64,000 nucleotides of DNA, taken from assembly GCA_028817895.1 (NCBI GenBank), contig JAPPOQ010000011.1, forward strand, positions 98,005-162,004, read 5' to 3'. A program made the translations under genes and the position numbers. Position 1 is the first letter of the stretch. The number at the start of each line of letters is the position of its first letter. The notes under the pieces were generated by a model. That model made no database searches. It was not told where the DNA came from and was given only the letters and a program-made list of their open reading frames with translations. Source of the stretch: Ahrensia sp. (lineage in GTDB: Bacteria; Pseudomonadota; Alphaproteobacteria; Rhizobiales; Rhizobiaceae). Positions 31,969 to 41,291 of the stretch are shown here, piece by piece.

Positions 31969-32271
31969 ATGGACGATCAGATCAGCGATGCGGTTGAGTT
32001 GGAAACAATAGTCGATGAGCCAACCTATGGAATCGCCAAGACAGCGCTTTTTTATGCGTTTTTGAGCATCGCGGCTGCGGCCTTTGTCGTGCCCCTCGTG
32101 AACACAAGTCAGGAGCGCTTTTCGCTTTTTGCCGGAAATGGCTGGCAGCCCGGAGTATCAGAACTGGCAGATGAAAACAGGCGCACACGAGTCCGGTTCA
32201 GCGTGTTGCAGGCCCGCCCTGACCAGCCCTGCTATGTCTATGCCAATGGCCGTACGGAAGGCGATTGCTGA
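31969..32271 (+). CDS. Small single-span membrane protein, unknown function
   Basis: 100 residues. An acidic N-terminal tail (about 22 residues) precedes one hydrophobic helix (about 24-45, TALFYAFLSIAAAAFVVPLV). The C-terminal part is polar and contains two Cys residues (QPCYVYANGRTEGDC) that could pair in the periplasm. I do not recognise the family. The coding frame has normal composition and is divergent from clpB. TTAACCAT, resembling a CtrA half-site, lies about 50 bases upstream. Confidence 0.6.
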   Translation: MDDQISDAVELETIVDEPTYGIAKTALFYAFLSIAAAAFVVPLVNTSQERFSLFAGNGWQPGVSELADENRRTRVRFSVLQARPDQPCYVYANGRTEGDC

Positions 32272-32299
32272 CCCCTTGCGGTGCAATCTGCGCCCGGTC

Positions 32300-33139
32300 T
32301 CACTTTGAAGACAGCACCTTCGTCAGACTGACCTGCGCTGATCCCGGCGCGAGCGGCTTTTGCTGACTTGCATGCGGCTTCCAGCCCGACATGGATATGG
32401 TTTGAAAGCTGGCGCGAATGCGCCCGTCAGGGTCTGCATGGTTTTGGGCATAAAGCTCGTTCGCCCGTTCCAGCGTTCTGCGGGACAGCGACGGTGCGGC
32501 AATGCGCGATGTTGCACCGAAGCGCCGCAAGTCCCGCATGAGGCCGGACAAATTGTCGTAGCGCAAGGTCAATGTTTCAGCATCGACAACGGGTAAGGCG
32601 AAGCCGCAGCGTTGCAGCAACGCACCGGCATCACGAATGTCGGTGAAGGCATCGACCCGCGCTGCTGCGCCGCCGGTTAAATCGCTTTCGGCGTGCAGAA
32701 GAACCGCCCGCAGTTCCTTGAGCGTTTCCGGCCCCGGCAGGCTGGCCAGCAACAATCCGTCGGGGCGCAGGGCCTGCTGGATCTGGATAAGGCTTCCCGG
32801 CAGGTCTTCGGCGAAATGCAGTGACAACGGGGCGATCACGCAATCAGTGCTTTCGGGTGCAAGCCCCAGGCTGTCAGGCGTGGCTATGCGGTCCGCTTCG
32901 CCGAGATGAATGGTCTCTTCGATCCGCTGCACTTCGCCAATCTGTTGCGAATTCGACAACGCATCGGCGAGTAGAGCGGTGCGTCCAAACAGTGCGATCG
33001 CGTGATCAAAGCTGCGATTGACAGCCGCGAGACGGTCAAGACTGTCTTCGACCGCCAAGCGTATCAAGACGTCATCGCCTTCGCGAAACAACATCCGCGC
33101 ACGGTGCAGGTTTGTCAGATGGCGGGATGTCGAGGTCAC
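32300..33139 (-). CDS. Class I SAM-dependent methyltransferase-like protein (NDUFAF5/BioC-related)
   Basis: 279 residues from GTG at 33137-33139 (VTSTSRHLTNLHRARMLF). TTG and downstream ATG alternatives exist. The layout follows the alphaproteobacterial NDUFAF5-like methyltransferases found beside comF: an RARMLFREGDDVLIRLAVEDSLDRLAAV head, a motif-IV-like CVIAPLSLHFAEDLPGSL, and LRPDGLLLASLPGPETLKEL. The SAM-binding motif I position (HAIALFGRT) lacks the usual glycine-rich loop. Activity is therefore uncertain. Divergent from comF. Confidence 0.72.
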   Translation of the reverse strand: MTSTSRHLTNLHRARMLFREGDDVLIRLAVEDSLDRLAAVNRSFDHAIALFGRTALLADALSNSQQIGEVQRIEETIHLGEADRIATPDSLGLAPESTDCVIAPLSLHFAEDLPGSLIQIQQALRPDGLLLASLPGPETLKELRAVLLHAESDLTGGAAARVDAFTDIRDAGALLQRCGFALPVVDAETLTLRYDNLSGLMRDLRRFGATSRIAAPSLSRRTLERANELYAQNHADPDGRIRASFQTISMSGWKPHASQQKPLAPGSAQVSLTKVLSSK

Positions 33140-33228
33140 GGGGCAGGCGGTACGGATTTTGGACAGCATTGGCGGTATTTGAGGCTCACCTATACGGACA
33201 TCCCCAATGCTGGCAAAGTGCCAGGGCC

Positions 33229-34011
33229 ATGCTCGATGCCGACGTCACCTCTTCAAAGCGCGCCCAGGCGGTCTTGTCATTTGCCCGCAAGGCTCTGGAT
33301 GGGTTGCTGCCTCCATCCTGCATGGCGTGTGACGCAAGAACGGAACGACCCGGCAGCCTGTGTCCTTCCTGCTGGTCGGCTGTTTCTATTATCGAGCCGC
33401 CATATTGCGCCGTTTTGGGTGTGCCATTCTCGCATGATCTGGGGGTCGGGGTGCTTAGCGCGCAGGCGATTGCCGATCCGCCGCCTTTCGAGACATGCCG
33501 CAGCGTTGCCCGTTACCAAGGCCCGGCGCGGCAATTGGTTCATGATCTGAAGTTCCGTGACCGGACGGATCTCGCTCCCTGGATGGCGACGCTCATGCTG
33601 CGTGCTGCGCGCGAAAACCTCCAGGGTGATGCGCTTGTGATCCCGGTCCCGCTGCATCCCACACGACTTTTGTCGCGTCGTTACAATCAAGCGGCTGAAC
33701 TTGCTCGACACATGGCGAAGTCTATGCGAGCTGAGTTCCGCTATGATCTGCTCGTTCGGCACAGGGCTACGAAGCAACAGGTTGGCTTGCTGGCGAAGGA
33801 ACGTGAGGCCAATATGCGCGGGGCCTTTCGCATTCCCAAAGGAATGAGCGTTGAACTAAAAGGGCGCAAAGTCGTTCTTGTGGATGATGTTTACACAACT
33901 GGTGCGACCATGCGGGCCTGTGCGCGGGTTTTGAAACGAGCGGGTGCGTCGCGCATTGACTGCGCTACCTTTGCACTGGTTGCGCCGGGTCGCAGCGACG
34001 CCCATATTTGA
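33229..34011 (+). CDS. comF: ComF-family phosphoribosyltransferase-like protein
   Basis: 260 residues from the ATG at 33229 (MLDADVTSSKRAQAV). Earlier in-frame starts (33112, 33127) overlap the divergent gene. An N-terminal zinc-ribbon (LLPPSCMACDARTERPGSLCPSCW) is followed by the phosphoribosyltransferase domain with NQAAELARHMA and the PRPP loop KVVLVDDVYTTGAT. In naturally competent bacteria ComF is needed for DNA uptake. Here the role is unproven. 20 bases upstream of grxC. Confidence 0.85.
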   Translation: MLDADVTSSKRAQAVLSFARKALDGLLPPSCMACDARTERPGSLCPSCWSAVSIIEPPYCAVLGVPFSHDLGVGVLSAQAIADPPPFETCRSVARYQGPARQLVHDLKFRDRTDLAPWMATLMLRAARENLQGDALVIPVPLHPTRLLSRRYNQAAELARHMAKSMRAEFRYDLLVRHRATKQQVGLLAKEREANMRGAFRIPKGMSVELKGRKVVLVDDVYTTGATMRACARVLKRAGASRIDCATFALVAPGRSDAHI

Positions 34012-34031
34012 GCGACAAGGAGAATGCAGCC

Positions 34032-34292
34032 ATGTCTGATGTCACCATCTACACGCGCCAGCTTTGCGGCTATTGCACCGCTGCGAAATCACTGCTGAAA
34101 AAGAAGAACGTGAAGATTACGGAACATGATGCGACCTTCGAGCCGGAACTGCGCAAGGAAATGATCCAGCGCTCTGGGGGTGCCAGCACCTTTCCGCAGA
34201 TTTTCATCGGTGACACGCATATTGGCGGCTGTGATGATCTGATGGCGATGGAACGGGCCGGGAAGCTCGACCAACTCTTGAAGGTCGCGTGA
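34032..34292 (+). CDS. grxC: Glutaredoxin 3
   Basis: 86 residues from ATG 34032 (MSDVTIYTRQLCGYC). The dithiol active site is CGYC (residues 12-15), with the glutathione-contacting STFPQIFIG and GGCDDL later in the domain. It reduces disulfides and glutathionylated proteins in the cytoplasm. It sits in a tight series comF-grxC-nitrilase-DUF1178 with a 2-base gap to the next gene. Confidence 0.94.
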   Translation: MSDVTIYTRQLCGYCTAAKSLLKKKNVKITEHDATFEPELRKEMIQRSGGASTFPQIFIGDTHIGGCDDLMAMERAGKLDQLLKVA

Positions 34293-34294
34293 GC

Positions 34295-35149
34295 ATGGCT
34301 CGGTTCACCGCAGCTATCGTGCAGATGCGTTCGGGCACTGATGTAGCCGAAAATGTCTCGGCCATGGAGCAACTTGTGCGCCATGCTGCCGTTCAGGGCG
34401 CAACGTTCGTCCAAACACCTGAAATGACCGGTCTCGTGCAGAGGGGCAGAGCAGCGTTTTTCGATACTGTGAAGCCCGAGGTGGATGACCAAGTCATCGC
34501 GGCAGCGTCGGCGCTCGCCAGAGAGCTTGAGATCACGCTTCATATCGGTTCAACGCCCATTGCCTTGCCGGATATGCGCGCGGCCAACCGTGCCTATGTC
34601 TTTGGGTCGGATGGGCGCAGACTGGCCACCTATGACAAGATCCACATGTTTGATGTCGATCTCGATAATGGGGAAAGCTGGCGCGAATCGGCAATCTACA
34701 AGCCGGGGCGGGAAGCTGTGTTGGTTGAGGCTTGCGATGCACGCATCGGTCTGGGCATTTGCTATGATTGCCGCTTCCCGGAACTCACCACAACCTATGC
34801 CCGCGCGGGTGCTGACATCCTCACCGCACCGGCCTGCTTTACGCGTCAAACCGGAGAGGCGCATTGGCACATTCTTTTGCGCTCAAGAGCAATTGAGAAC
34901 GGCGCTTACGTCATTGCTGCAGCGCAGGGTGGTGCCATGCAGGACGGTCGAGAAACTTTCGGACATTCGCTGATTATCGACCCTTGGGGTGAGGTCATCG
35001 CTGAGGTGAATGGCGACGAACCGGGTGTCGCTCTGGCTGAGGTCGACACACACAGGGTTGTCGAAGCTCGGGCGAGGATTCCAAACCTAATCAACAATCG
35101 CGCCTTCACGCTGCGCAGGGCTGGCGAGGCTGTGGAGCGCTCCGCATGA
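34295..35149 (+). CDS. Carbon-nitrogen hydrolase (nitrilase superfamily, Nit1/Nit2-like)
   Basis: 284 residues from ATG 34295 (MARFTAAIVQMRSGTDV). A GTG six bases earlier is in frame. The catalytic triad is visible: Glu in PEMTGL, Lys in YDKIHMFDVDL, Cys in GICYDCRFPEL. Nit-family enzymes of this type hydrolyse deaminated glutathione, a repair role that fits the adjacent glutaredoxin gene. Other omega-amidase activities are possible. Its stop overlaps the next start (ATGA). Confidence 0.88.
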   Translation: MARFTAAIVQMRSGTDVAENVSAMEQLVRHAAVQGATFVQTPEMTGLVQRGRAAFFDTVKPEVDDQVIAAASALARELEITLHIGSTPIALPDMRAANRAYVFGSDGRRLATYDKIHMFDVDLDNGESWRESAIYKPGREAVLVEACDARIGLGICYDCRFPELTTTYARAGADILTAPACFTRQTGEAHWHILLRSRAIENGAYVIAAAQGGAMQDGRETFGHSLIIDPWGEVIAEVNGDEPGVALAEVDTHRVVEARARIPNLINNRAFTLRRAGEAVERSA

Positions 35150-35574
35150 TCCGCTTTAGCCTTGTTTGCGACGCCGATCACGATTTTGACGGCTGGTTCG
35201 CCTCATCTGAAGAATTTGAGAAGCAGCGCAAGCGTGGATTGATCGCCTGTACGACTTGCAACTCGACCAAAGTGTCGAAGTCACTCATGGCGCCGCAAAT
35301 CTCCACCGGTCGTCAGAAGGATGCGATGGCCGTTGCATCTGTTGACGCTAATCGCCGCGAACTCATGGCGAAAATGAAGGAGTTGCGGGAGACGATTACG
35401 TCGCAGTCGGAAAATGTTGGAACGCGCTTTCCTGAAGAGGTCAGAAAGATCCATTATGGCGAGAGCGAACAGCGCAGCATTTACGGCGAAGCCAAACGCG
35501 ACGAGGTGGAAAGCCTGCTGGACGAAGGTGTCGCAATTGCCCCGTTGCCTGTCGTGCCGGACGATGCCAATTAG
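35146..35574 (+). CDS. DUF1178 family protein
   Basis: 142 residues. The DUF1178 pattern is clear: MIRFSLVCDADHDFDGWFASSEEFEKQ, then an internal CxxC (ACTTCNSTKVSKSLMAP), and RFPEEVRKIHYGESEQRSIYGEA. The paired Cys suggest a small metal-binding ribbon. No function is established for the family. It starts within the stop codon of the nitrilase gene and ends the operon. Confidence 0.88.
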   Translation: MIRFSLVCDADHDFDGWFASSEEFEKQRKRGLIACTTCNSTKVSKSLMAPQISTGRQKDAMAVASVDANRRELMAKMKELRETITSQSENVGTRFPEEVRKIHYGESEQRSIYGEAKRDEVESLLDEGVAIAPLPVVPDDAN

Positions 35575-35608
35575 CCGCGATTGTTCGCGAAGGTGATTTG
35601 GTTGTGAC

Positions 35609-36373
35609 CTATGCCGGGCGACTGGCCAGCATCATGTAATTGACATCGGTATCGTTTGAGCGGTTCCAGCTGTCCGAAATCGGATTGTAGAAGACGCCTG
35701 TCGTTTCGATGATATCCATGCCATCTGTTTCCAGAGGCCCAGCGATTTCTTCCGGTTTGACCAGCTTCTCGAACTGATGCGTCCCCCGGGGCAGCCAGCG
35801 CAAAACATTTTCCGCCATGAAGATGGCCAGAGCCTTGGCTTTGAAGGTCCGATTGATGGTGGCGACAATTGTCAATCCGCCCGGTTTCACCATTTTTGCG
35901 CAGGCGGTCACGAAGACATCGACATCGGCGACGTGCTCCACCACTTCCATGTTCAGAACGACGTCGAATTTTTCGCCATTTGCGGCCATGGTCTCGGCAT
36001 TGGTCGCGCGATACTCAACCTCTGCGCCAGACTGTTCGGCATGTAGTCTTGCGACTTCGATATTGGTTTCGCTGGCGTCCACACCGGTCACGGTCGCCCC
36101 CATTTTCGCCAGAGGTTCGCACAGCAGGCCGCCGCCGCAACCGATGTCGAGAATCGTGATCCCGGAGAGCGGGCGAACGGCCTTTGGATCGCGGCCAAAA
36201 TGGCTGCAAAGCGTGTCACGAATATAGGTCAGCCGGACGGGATTAAACTTGTGCAGCGGCTTGAATTTGCCATCGGGATTCCACCACTCCTGCGCAAGAG
36301 AGGAAAAGTGATCGATTTCTGACTGATCGACGGTCGATCCGTCATAAATTGGCTTACGCCGGGCAGATGGCAT
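35609..36373 (-). CDS. ubiG: Ubiquinone biosynthesis O-methyltransferase UbiG
   Basis: 254 residues from the ATG at 36371-36373 ([27 protein letters not shown]). An open extension to 36643 is not homologous. SAM-binding motif [15 protein letters not shown] and the UbiG-specific [19 protein letters not shown] and [12 protein letters not shown] blocks are present. It carries out both O-methylation steps of ubiquinone synthesis at the membrane. Divergent from the PLP-lyase gene with 65 bases between starts. Confidence 0.95.
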   Translation of the reverse strand: MPSARRKPIYDGSTVDQSEIDHFSSLAQEWWNPDGKFKPLHKFNPVRLTYIRDTLCSHFGRDPKAVRPLSGITILDIGCGGGLLCEPLAKMGATVTGVDASETNIEVARLHAEQSGAEVEYRATNAETMAANGEKFDVVLNMEVVEHVADVDVFVTACAKMVKPGGLTIVATINRTFKAKALAIFMAENVLRWLPRGTHQFEKLVKPEEIAGPLETDGMDIIETTGVFYNPISDSWNRSNDTDVNYMMLASRPA

Positions 36374-36438
36374 GGCAAGGGCTCCCGTTACATGCCAGAG
36401 TAGTCGGGTCTGCCATCGTAAATTACAAGATATGCGCC

Positions 36439-37536
36439 ATGCGGCAAAAAACAGCAGATGGCACAATTTTCCTGAAAAATGCGCTTCAATCTGTCGGCCT
36501 GCCTTCTCTGGCCGATCTTGCGGACGGTGAGGTGGAGACGGATGCTCGGGCGGCACGGGCGCTTTTTGCGCTTTGCCCCCATGCGCGCGCCACCCCATTG
36601 CTTTCCAAAAGAGACCTTGCGACGCAATTGGGCGTTGCGGCACTTCACGTGAAGGATGAGCGCGAGCGTATGGGGCTTGGAAGCTTCAAGGCGCTTGGTG
36701 CGGTGCACGCCATCGCCAAGATGGCCGCTGAGAAGCGCCCTGATCTGAGTATTGAGAATGCGGCCGACGCGCTTGTCGGTCACACTTTCATCTGCGCCAG
36801 CGCGGGAAATCACGGACTGTCTCTGGCAGCCGGGGCGCGGCTGTTTGGCGCGCAGGCCGTTGTCGTTCTGGCAAAGACCGTCCCTGACTCATTCGCCCAA
36901 CGGTTAGAAACTTATGGCGCCCGCGTGATGCGCGCTGGTGACGACTATGAACAGAGCATGGAAGCGTCGAAATCAATCGCCGCAGAACGCGACTTCCATC
37001 TGCTCTCCGACGGCTCCTGGCTTGGCTACAGCGATCCGGCTCGCGATGTGATGGAAGGCTATCTCATCATGGGAGCGGAGACTGCCGAGCGAATCGATCA
37101 GCCGCCAACGCATGTCTTCCTTCAAGCCGGTGTGGGCGGGCTTGCCGCGGCCATGGCCGCTTCCGCTCGCAGCCATTGGGGGGATGATGTCTCAATCATC
37201 GTCGTAGAGCCGGTCGCGGCTCCTGCTCTCTTCGAAAGCGTTGAACAGGGCAGGGTGGTGGAGACCGCAGGGCCCGTCTCTTCCATGGGGCGGCTGGATT
37301 GCAAGACACCGTCGCATCTGGCGTTGAGGTATCTTGCTCGTGAGGCTGACCATTTCATGCTTGTTAGCGATGAGCAGGCGCAGGAAGCGTTGGAGAAAGC
37401 CATTCCCCATGGCCTCGCCAGCACCCCATCGGGCATAGCGGGATTGGCCGGTCTAATGGCGATGGCCAAAGATCCGGATCAGATTGGGCTGACAGACCAG
37501 TCGCGCTGCCTGTGCATCCTGTCCGAGCAAGTCTGA
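36439..37536 (+). CDS. PLP-dependent lyase, diaminopropionate ammonia-lyase family
   Basis: 365 residues from the ATG at 36439 ([14 protein letters not shown]). Fold-type II PLP enzyme: [13 protein letters not shown] holds the PLP lysine, [11 protein letters not shown] the phosphate-binding Asn, and [14 protein letters not shown] the glycine loop. The order of motifs is closest to diaminopropionate ammonia-lyase. A threonine-dehydratase-like activity is the alternative. It is the first gene of a three-gene unit with an M24 peptidase, whose ATG overlaps its stop, and an MFS transporter. Confidence 0.82.
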   Translation: MRQKTADGTIFLKNALQSVGLPSLADLADGEVETDARAARALFALCPHARATPLLSKRDLATQLGVAALHVKDERERMGLGSFKALGAVHAIAKMAAEKRPDLSIENAADALVGHTFICASAGNHGLSLAAGARLFGAQAVVVLAKTVPDSFAQRLETYGARVMRAGDDYEQSMEASKSIAAERDFHLLSDGSWLGYSDPARDVMEGYLIMGAETAERIDQPPTHVFLQAGVGGLAAAMAASARSHWGDDVSIIVVEPVAAPALFESVEQGRVVETAGPVSSMGRLDCKTPSHLALRYLAREADHFMLVSDEQAQEALEKAIPHGLASTPSGIAGLAGLMAMAKDPDQIGLTDQSRCLCILSEQV

Positions 37537-38678
37537 TGGATTTTTCGGTCGACGAATATCAGCGTCGTGTGGAAGCCGCGCAAAGGCTTATGCGGACCGA
37601 GGGGTTTGATGCGCTGTTGTTCACCTCAGAGGCCGAGATTCGTTATTTTTCAGGGTTTCGAACCCAGTTTTGGCAAAGTCCGGCACGACCGTGGTTCCTG
37701 ATTGTGCCTGTTGAAGGCGCACCAATTGCTGTGATTCCTGAAATCGGTGCCGATTTGATGCGGCGCGGCTGGATCGACGATGTTCGCGTATGGTTGTCAC
37801 CCGCAAAGCATGATGACGGTCTTTCCTTGCTCGCGTCCGCCCTGGAGGGATTTGAGACAGTCGGCATGCCGATGGGCCGGGAAAGCCAGTTGCGGATGCC
37901 ACTTCGCAACTTTTTCTATCTGCAACAGCGGCTTCGACACATCCAATTTGTCGACTGTTCAGCGCTGATGACAGATCTACGATTTGTGAAGTCGGAAGCG
38001 GAGATCGACCTTATTGAGAAGGCGTGCAGCCGGGCCTGCGATGCTTTTGATCGAGCTCCCGACCTGTTCCATGCCGGCCAACCCGTGGACGAGGTCTTCC
38101 GCGCTTTCAAAATGACGCTCCTGGAAGCGGGGCTGGATGATGTTCCCTATCTCGTTGGTGGCAAGGGGCCGACGGGTTATGTCGATGTGATCTCGCCCCC
38201 AAGTCGCGAGCCGCTTCGGCCCGGCGACGTACTCATGCTGGACACCGGGGCCACGGTAAATGGCTATTTTTGCGACTTTGATCGAAACTTCGCCGTCGAG
38301 CGAGCCAGCGATGCGGTGCAAAGGGCGCATGAAACGCTTTGGCTTGCGACACAGGCGGGACTGGAAGCCGCCAGACCGGGCGCCAGTTGTGCAGATGTCT
38401 TTGCGGCCATGCATGTCGTCATCGCGCGATCCGAGCAGACGGCAGAGACGGGCGGTGTCGGTCGCTACGGACATGGGCTTGGCATGCAACTGACCGAGCA
38501 GCCGTCGATAATCGATTGGGACGAAACCGTGTTGCGCGAGGGCGCCGTGATCACGCTGGAACCAAGCATGACGGTTTCGGGCGGTGGCATGCTGGTGCAT
38601 GAGGAAAATATCGTCATTCGTGACGGCGAAGCGCAGCTTTTGACCCGCCGCGCGCCGCGTGAGCTTGTCGCGATCTGA
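37536..38678 (+). CDS. M24-family metallopeptidase (Xaa-Pro dipeptidase/creatinase-like)
   Basis: 380 residues from the ATG at 37536, overlapping the preceding stop (TGATG). An N-terminal creatinase domain (to about 150) precedes the pita-bread catalytic domain. The five metal ligands are all visible: two Asp in LDTGATVNGYFCDFD, His in YGHGLGMQ, Glu in TLEPSM, Glu in HEENIV. The family cleaves Xaa-Pro dipeptides, creatine or ectoine rings. The pairing with a diamino-acid-type lyase suggests an amino-acid-derivative substrate. Confidence 0.85.
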   Translation: MDFSVDEYQRRVEAAQRLMRTEGFDALLFTSEAEIRYFSGFRTQFWQSPARPWFLIVPVEGAPIAVIPEIGADLMRRGWIDDVRVWLSPAKHDDGLSLLASALEGFETVGMPMGRESQLRMPLRNFFYLQQRLRHIQFVDCSALMTDLRFVKSEAEIDLIEKACSRACDAFDRAPDLFHAGQPVDEVFRAFKMTLLEAGLDDVPYLVGGKGPTGYVDVISPPSREPLRPGDVLMLDTGATVNGYFCDFDRNFAVERASDAVQRAHETLWLATQAGLEAARPGASCADVFAAMHVVIARSEQTAETGGVGRYGHGLGMQLTEQPSIIDWDETVLREGAVITLEPSMTVSGGGMLVHEENIVIRDGEAQLLTRRAPRELVAI

Positions 38679-38686
38679 CGCGCGCC

Positions 38687-39859
38687 ATGAAAGCCCGCTC
38701 GATACTTCTGCTCATCGTTGCGCAAATGGCGGCGCTCTCCCTTTGGTTCGTCTCCGCCGCAATTCTTCCCGACATGCTGGCACAAGCCGACATATCTCCA
38801 TTTCGCCAGGCCGCTCTGTCAAGCGCGGTTCAGGTGGGTTTCGTGGTTGGGGCGCTGGCGTCCGCAGTGACTGGCCTGTCGGATCGGATCGACCCGAGAT
38901 TTGTTTTTGCTGCTTGCGCTTTCGTCGCCGCCTGCGCCAACGCACTCCTGACGCTTGTCGAGCCGGGCGGAATATTGGCCATCAGCTTGCGTTTCGTGAC
39001 GGGTGCCATGCTGGCCGGGGTGTATCCGGTTGGCATGAAAATCGCAGTGGGTTGGGGCACGAAGGATCGCGGTTTTCTGGTCAGCGCGTTGATCGGCGCG
39101 CTCACCTTCGGCTCTGCTCTGCCGCATCTGATTGCACTGGGTGGTGGTGCCGACTGGCGGGCCACCGTGCTCATCACATCTGCAGCGTCGGTCCTTGCCG
39201 CTGTTTTGGTTCTGGGTACAAGGCTTGGGCCTCATCATGCCAAGGCCGCCCTGTTCAACATGCGCGTTGTCACCACGGCGTGGACCAATCGGCGTGTTCG
39301 ACTGGCCTATGCGGGCTATCTCGGACATATGTGGGAGCTCTACGCCATGTGGGCCTGGGTTGGCGTGGCCGCCGCCGCATCCTATCGGCTTCGCGCTGCA
39401 GATCCGGTCGCGCAGACGCTCGGCAGCATCACCGCCTTTTCCGCTATCGCAGCAGGTGCTGTCACATGCCTCATCGCAGGCAAACTCGCTGACCGATATG
39501 GCAAGGCGGAGGTTGCCGCCGCCGCCATGGCGTGCAGTCTCATTGCAGCTGTGGCGACGGGCCTCAGTTTCGGTGGGCCGATCTGGATCACATTTGCGTT
39601 GTTCGTGATCTGGGGAATCGCAATCATACCGGATTCTGCGCAGTTTTCGGCCTTGGTCGCCGACGCTTCGCCGCCGGAACATGCCGGGAGCCTCATGACC
39701 TTCCAAACCGCGCTCGGCTTCACGCTGACCTTCTTCACGGTGCAAGTAACACCCCTTGCAGCGCAGGCGCTGAGCTGGCCTGCGGTGTTCTACATACTCG
39801 CTATTGGCCCAGCGCTCGGGATCGTCGCGATGATGCGGCTGAGACATTTGGGTCGGTAG
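38687..39859 (+). CDS. Major facilitator superfamily transporter
   Basis: 390 residues, about 12 hydrophobic segments. Recognisable MFS traits include the loop 2-3-like LSDRIDPRF, LRFVTGAMLAGVYPVGMKIA in helix 4-5, and GKLADRYGKAE between helices 8 and 9. It begins 8 bases after the M24 gene and probably carries the substrate or product of the PLP-lyase/M24 pair. Direction of transport and substrate are unknown. An intrinsic terminator follows. Confidence 0.85.
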   Translation: MKARSILLLIVAQMAALSLWFVSAAILPDMLAQADISPFRQAALSSAVQVGFVVGALASAVTGLSDRIDPRFVFAACAFVAACANALLTLVEPGGILAISLRFVTGAMLAGVYPVGMKIAVGWGTKDRGFLVSALIGALTFGSALPHLIALGGGADWRATVLITSAASVLAAVLVLGTRLGPHHAKAALFNMRVVTTAWTNRRVRLAYAGYLGHMWELYAMWAWVGVAAAASYRLRAADPVAQTLGSITAFSAIAAGAVTCLIAGKLADRYGKAEVAAAAMACSLIAAVATGLSFGGPIWITFALFVIWGIAIIPDSAQFSALVADASPPEHAGSLMTFQTALGFTLTFFTVQVTPLAAQALSWPAVFYILAIGPALGIVAMMRLRHLGR

Positions 39860-39930
39860 GGCGGTCTCATGGCGCAAGGAGCGACCTTGCCCACCGTCAA
39901 GTCTTCCTCTAAAGCGTTGCTCCAGAACTT

Positions 39931-39952
39931 GCCCCGCCAGCGGGGCTTTTTT
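39931..39952 (+). terminator. Intrinsic terminator after the MFS gene, in the lysC leader
   Basis: GCCCCG-CCAG-CGGGGC followed by six T residues. It ends the PLP-lyase/M24/MFS transcript. Being only 24 bases before the lysC start, it could alternatively attenuate a lysC transcript, but no leader peptide is evident. Confidence 0.8.
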
Positions 39953-39976
39953 GTTGGACATGGCGGATCCGATCGC

Positions 39977-41251
39977 ATGGCTCGGCTGGTGATGAAATTT
40001 GGCGGCACCTCGGTTGCTGATCTGGAACGCATCCACAACGTCGCTCGTCACGTGAAGCGCGAACATGATGCAGGGCATGAGGTCGCCGTGGTCGTTTCCG
40101 CAATGGCCGGTAAGACCAACGAACTCGTCGGCTGGGTCAATGACATGCCACGGGTCGCGGGCGCCAATGCCAGCTTCTATGATGCGCGCGAGTATGATGC
40201 GATCGTTGCTTCGGGAGAGCAGGTGACTAGTGGATTGCTGGCCATAGCGCTTCAATCCATCGGTGTGGACGCGCGGTCCTGGCAGGGTTGGCAGATCCCT
40301 GTGCGAACCAATTTGGCGCATGGCGCCGCCCGCATAGACGACATTGATGGTTCGATGATTGTCGAGCGCATGGGCCAAGGCCAGGTCGCCGTAGTGGCGG
40401 GCTTTCAGGGCATCTCGCCCGACAATCGAATCGCAACGCTTGGCCGAGGTGGTTCCGATACAAGTGCCGTCGCGCTGGCCGCCGGAGTCAGGGCTGATCG
40501 TTGCGATATCTACACCGATGTCGATGGCGTCTACACCACCGATCCCCGCGTCGCACCCGCGGCGAGACGGCTCGACAAGATCACGTTTGAGGAGATGCTC
40601 GAATTGGCGTCCCTGGGTGCAAAGGTACTTCAGGTTCGTTCGGTGGAGCTGGCCATGGTGCACAATGTGCGCACTTTCGTGCGTTCCTCCTTTGATGACC
40701 CTGACAGCATCGATTCAAGCGAGGGGGCCAACCCGCCGGGAACCCTGATTTGCAGCGAGGATGAGATCGTGGAACAGCAAACCGTAACAGGTATCGCTTA
40801 TGCCAAGGATGAGGCGCAGATATCGCTGCGCCGCGTTGCCGATAAGCCGGGCGTGGCCGCCGCCGTGTTTGGCCCGCTCGCAGAAGCTGGCGTGAATGTC
40901 GACATGATCGTGCAGAACGTTTCTGAAGACGGATCGGTGACCGATATGACTTTCACGGTCCCTGATTCCGACTTGCAAAAGGCGCTGAATACGCTGGAAA
41001 CGTCCCGCAGCGAGATCGGCTATGAAGTGGCGCAAAGCGACCCCGGCATGGTCAAGGTCTCCGTTGTCGGCATCGGCATGCGCAGCCATGCCGGCGTTGC
41101 CTCGACAGCCTTTAAAGCTTTGGCGGGGAAGGGAATTAACATCCGTGCGATCACGACGTCGGAGATCAAGATCTCGATTTTGATCGATGCTGACTATTCT
41201 GAACTGGCTGTGCGCACTTTGCATTCCGTCTACGGCCTCGATAAAGGTTAA
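39977..41251 (+). CDS. lysC: Aspartate kinase
   Basis: 424 residues from ATG 39977 (MARLVMKFGGTSVADLERI). The ATG at 39869 is in frame, but the sequence between contains the terminator. Substrate-binding KFGGTS (7-12), VVSAMAGKTN, GRGGSDTSAVALAAG, TDVDGVYTTDPR, and two ACT domains from about residue 265 (SLRRVADKPGVAAAVFGPL; VSVVGIGMRSHAGVASTAF) give feedback control by lysine/threonine. It is the first step of the aspartate-family amino-acid pathway. A hairpin follows the gene. Confidence 0.96.
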   Translation: MARLVMKFGGTSVADLERIHNVARHVKREHDAGHEVAVVVSAMAGKTNELVGWVNDMPRVAGANASFYDAREYDAIVASGEQVTSGLLAIALQSIGVDARSWQGWQIPVRTNLAHGAARIDDIDGSMIVERMGQGQVAVVAGFQGISPDNRIATLGRGGSDTSAVALAAGVRADRCDIYTDVDGVYTTDPRVAPAARRLDKITFEEMLELASLGAKVLQVRSVELAMVHNVRTFVRSSFDDPDSIDSSEGANPPGTLICSEDEIVEQQTVTGIAYAKDEAQISLRRVADKPGVAAAVFGPLAEAGVNVDMIVQNVSEDGSVTDMTFTVPDSDLQKALNTLETSRSEIGYEVAQSDPGMVKVSVVGIGMRSHAGVASTAFKALAGKGINIRAITTSEIKISILIDADYSELAVRTLHSVYGLDKG

Positions 41252-41253
41252 TG

Positions 41254-41272
41254 CAGGCGGTTTGACCGCCTG
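41254..41272 (+). terminator. Hairpin between lysC and ptsP
   Basis: CAGGCGGT-TTG-ACCGCCTG, a perfect 8-base-pair stem with a 3-base loop two bases after the lysC stop, followed by ATTTGG. The weak T-run suggests partial termination or mRNA 3'-end protection. Confidence 0.45.
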
Positions 41273-41291
41273 ATTTGGAAAGCACCCGATT

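Noticed and set aside
39931..39977. Lysine riboswitch in the lysC leader
   Set aside because: Only a simple terminator hairpin is present. None of the conserved multi-helix aptamer sequence is seen.
38819..40663. 614-codon minus-strand open frame
   Set aside because: It is antisense to the MFS gene and lysC, both clearly homologous, and has no recognisable protein pattern.
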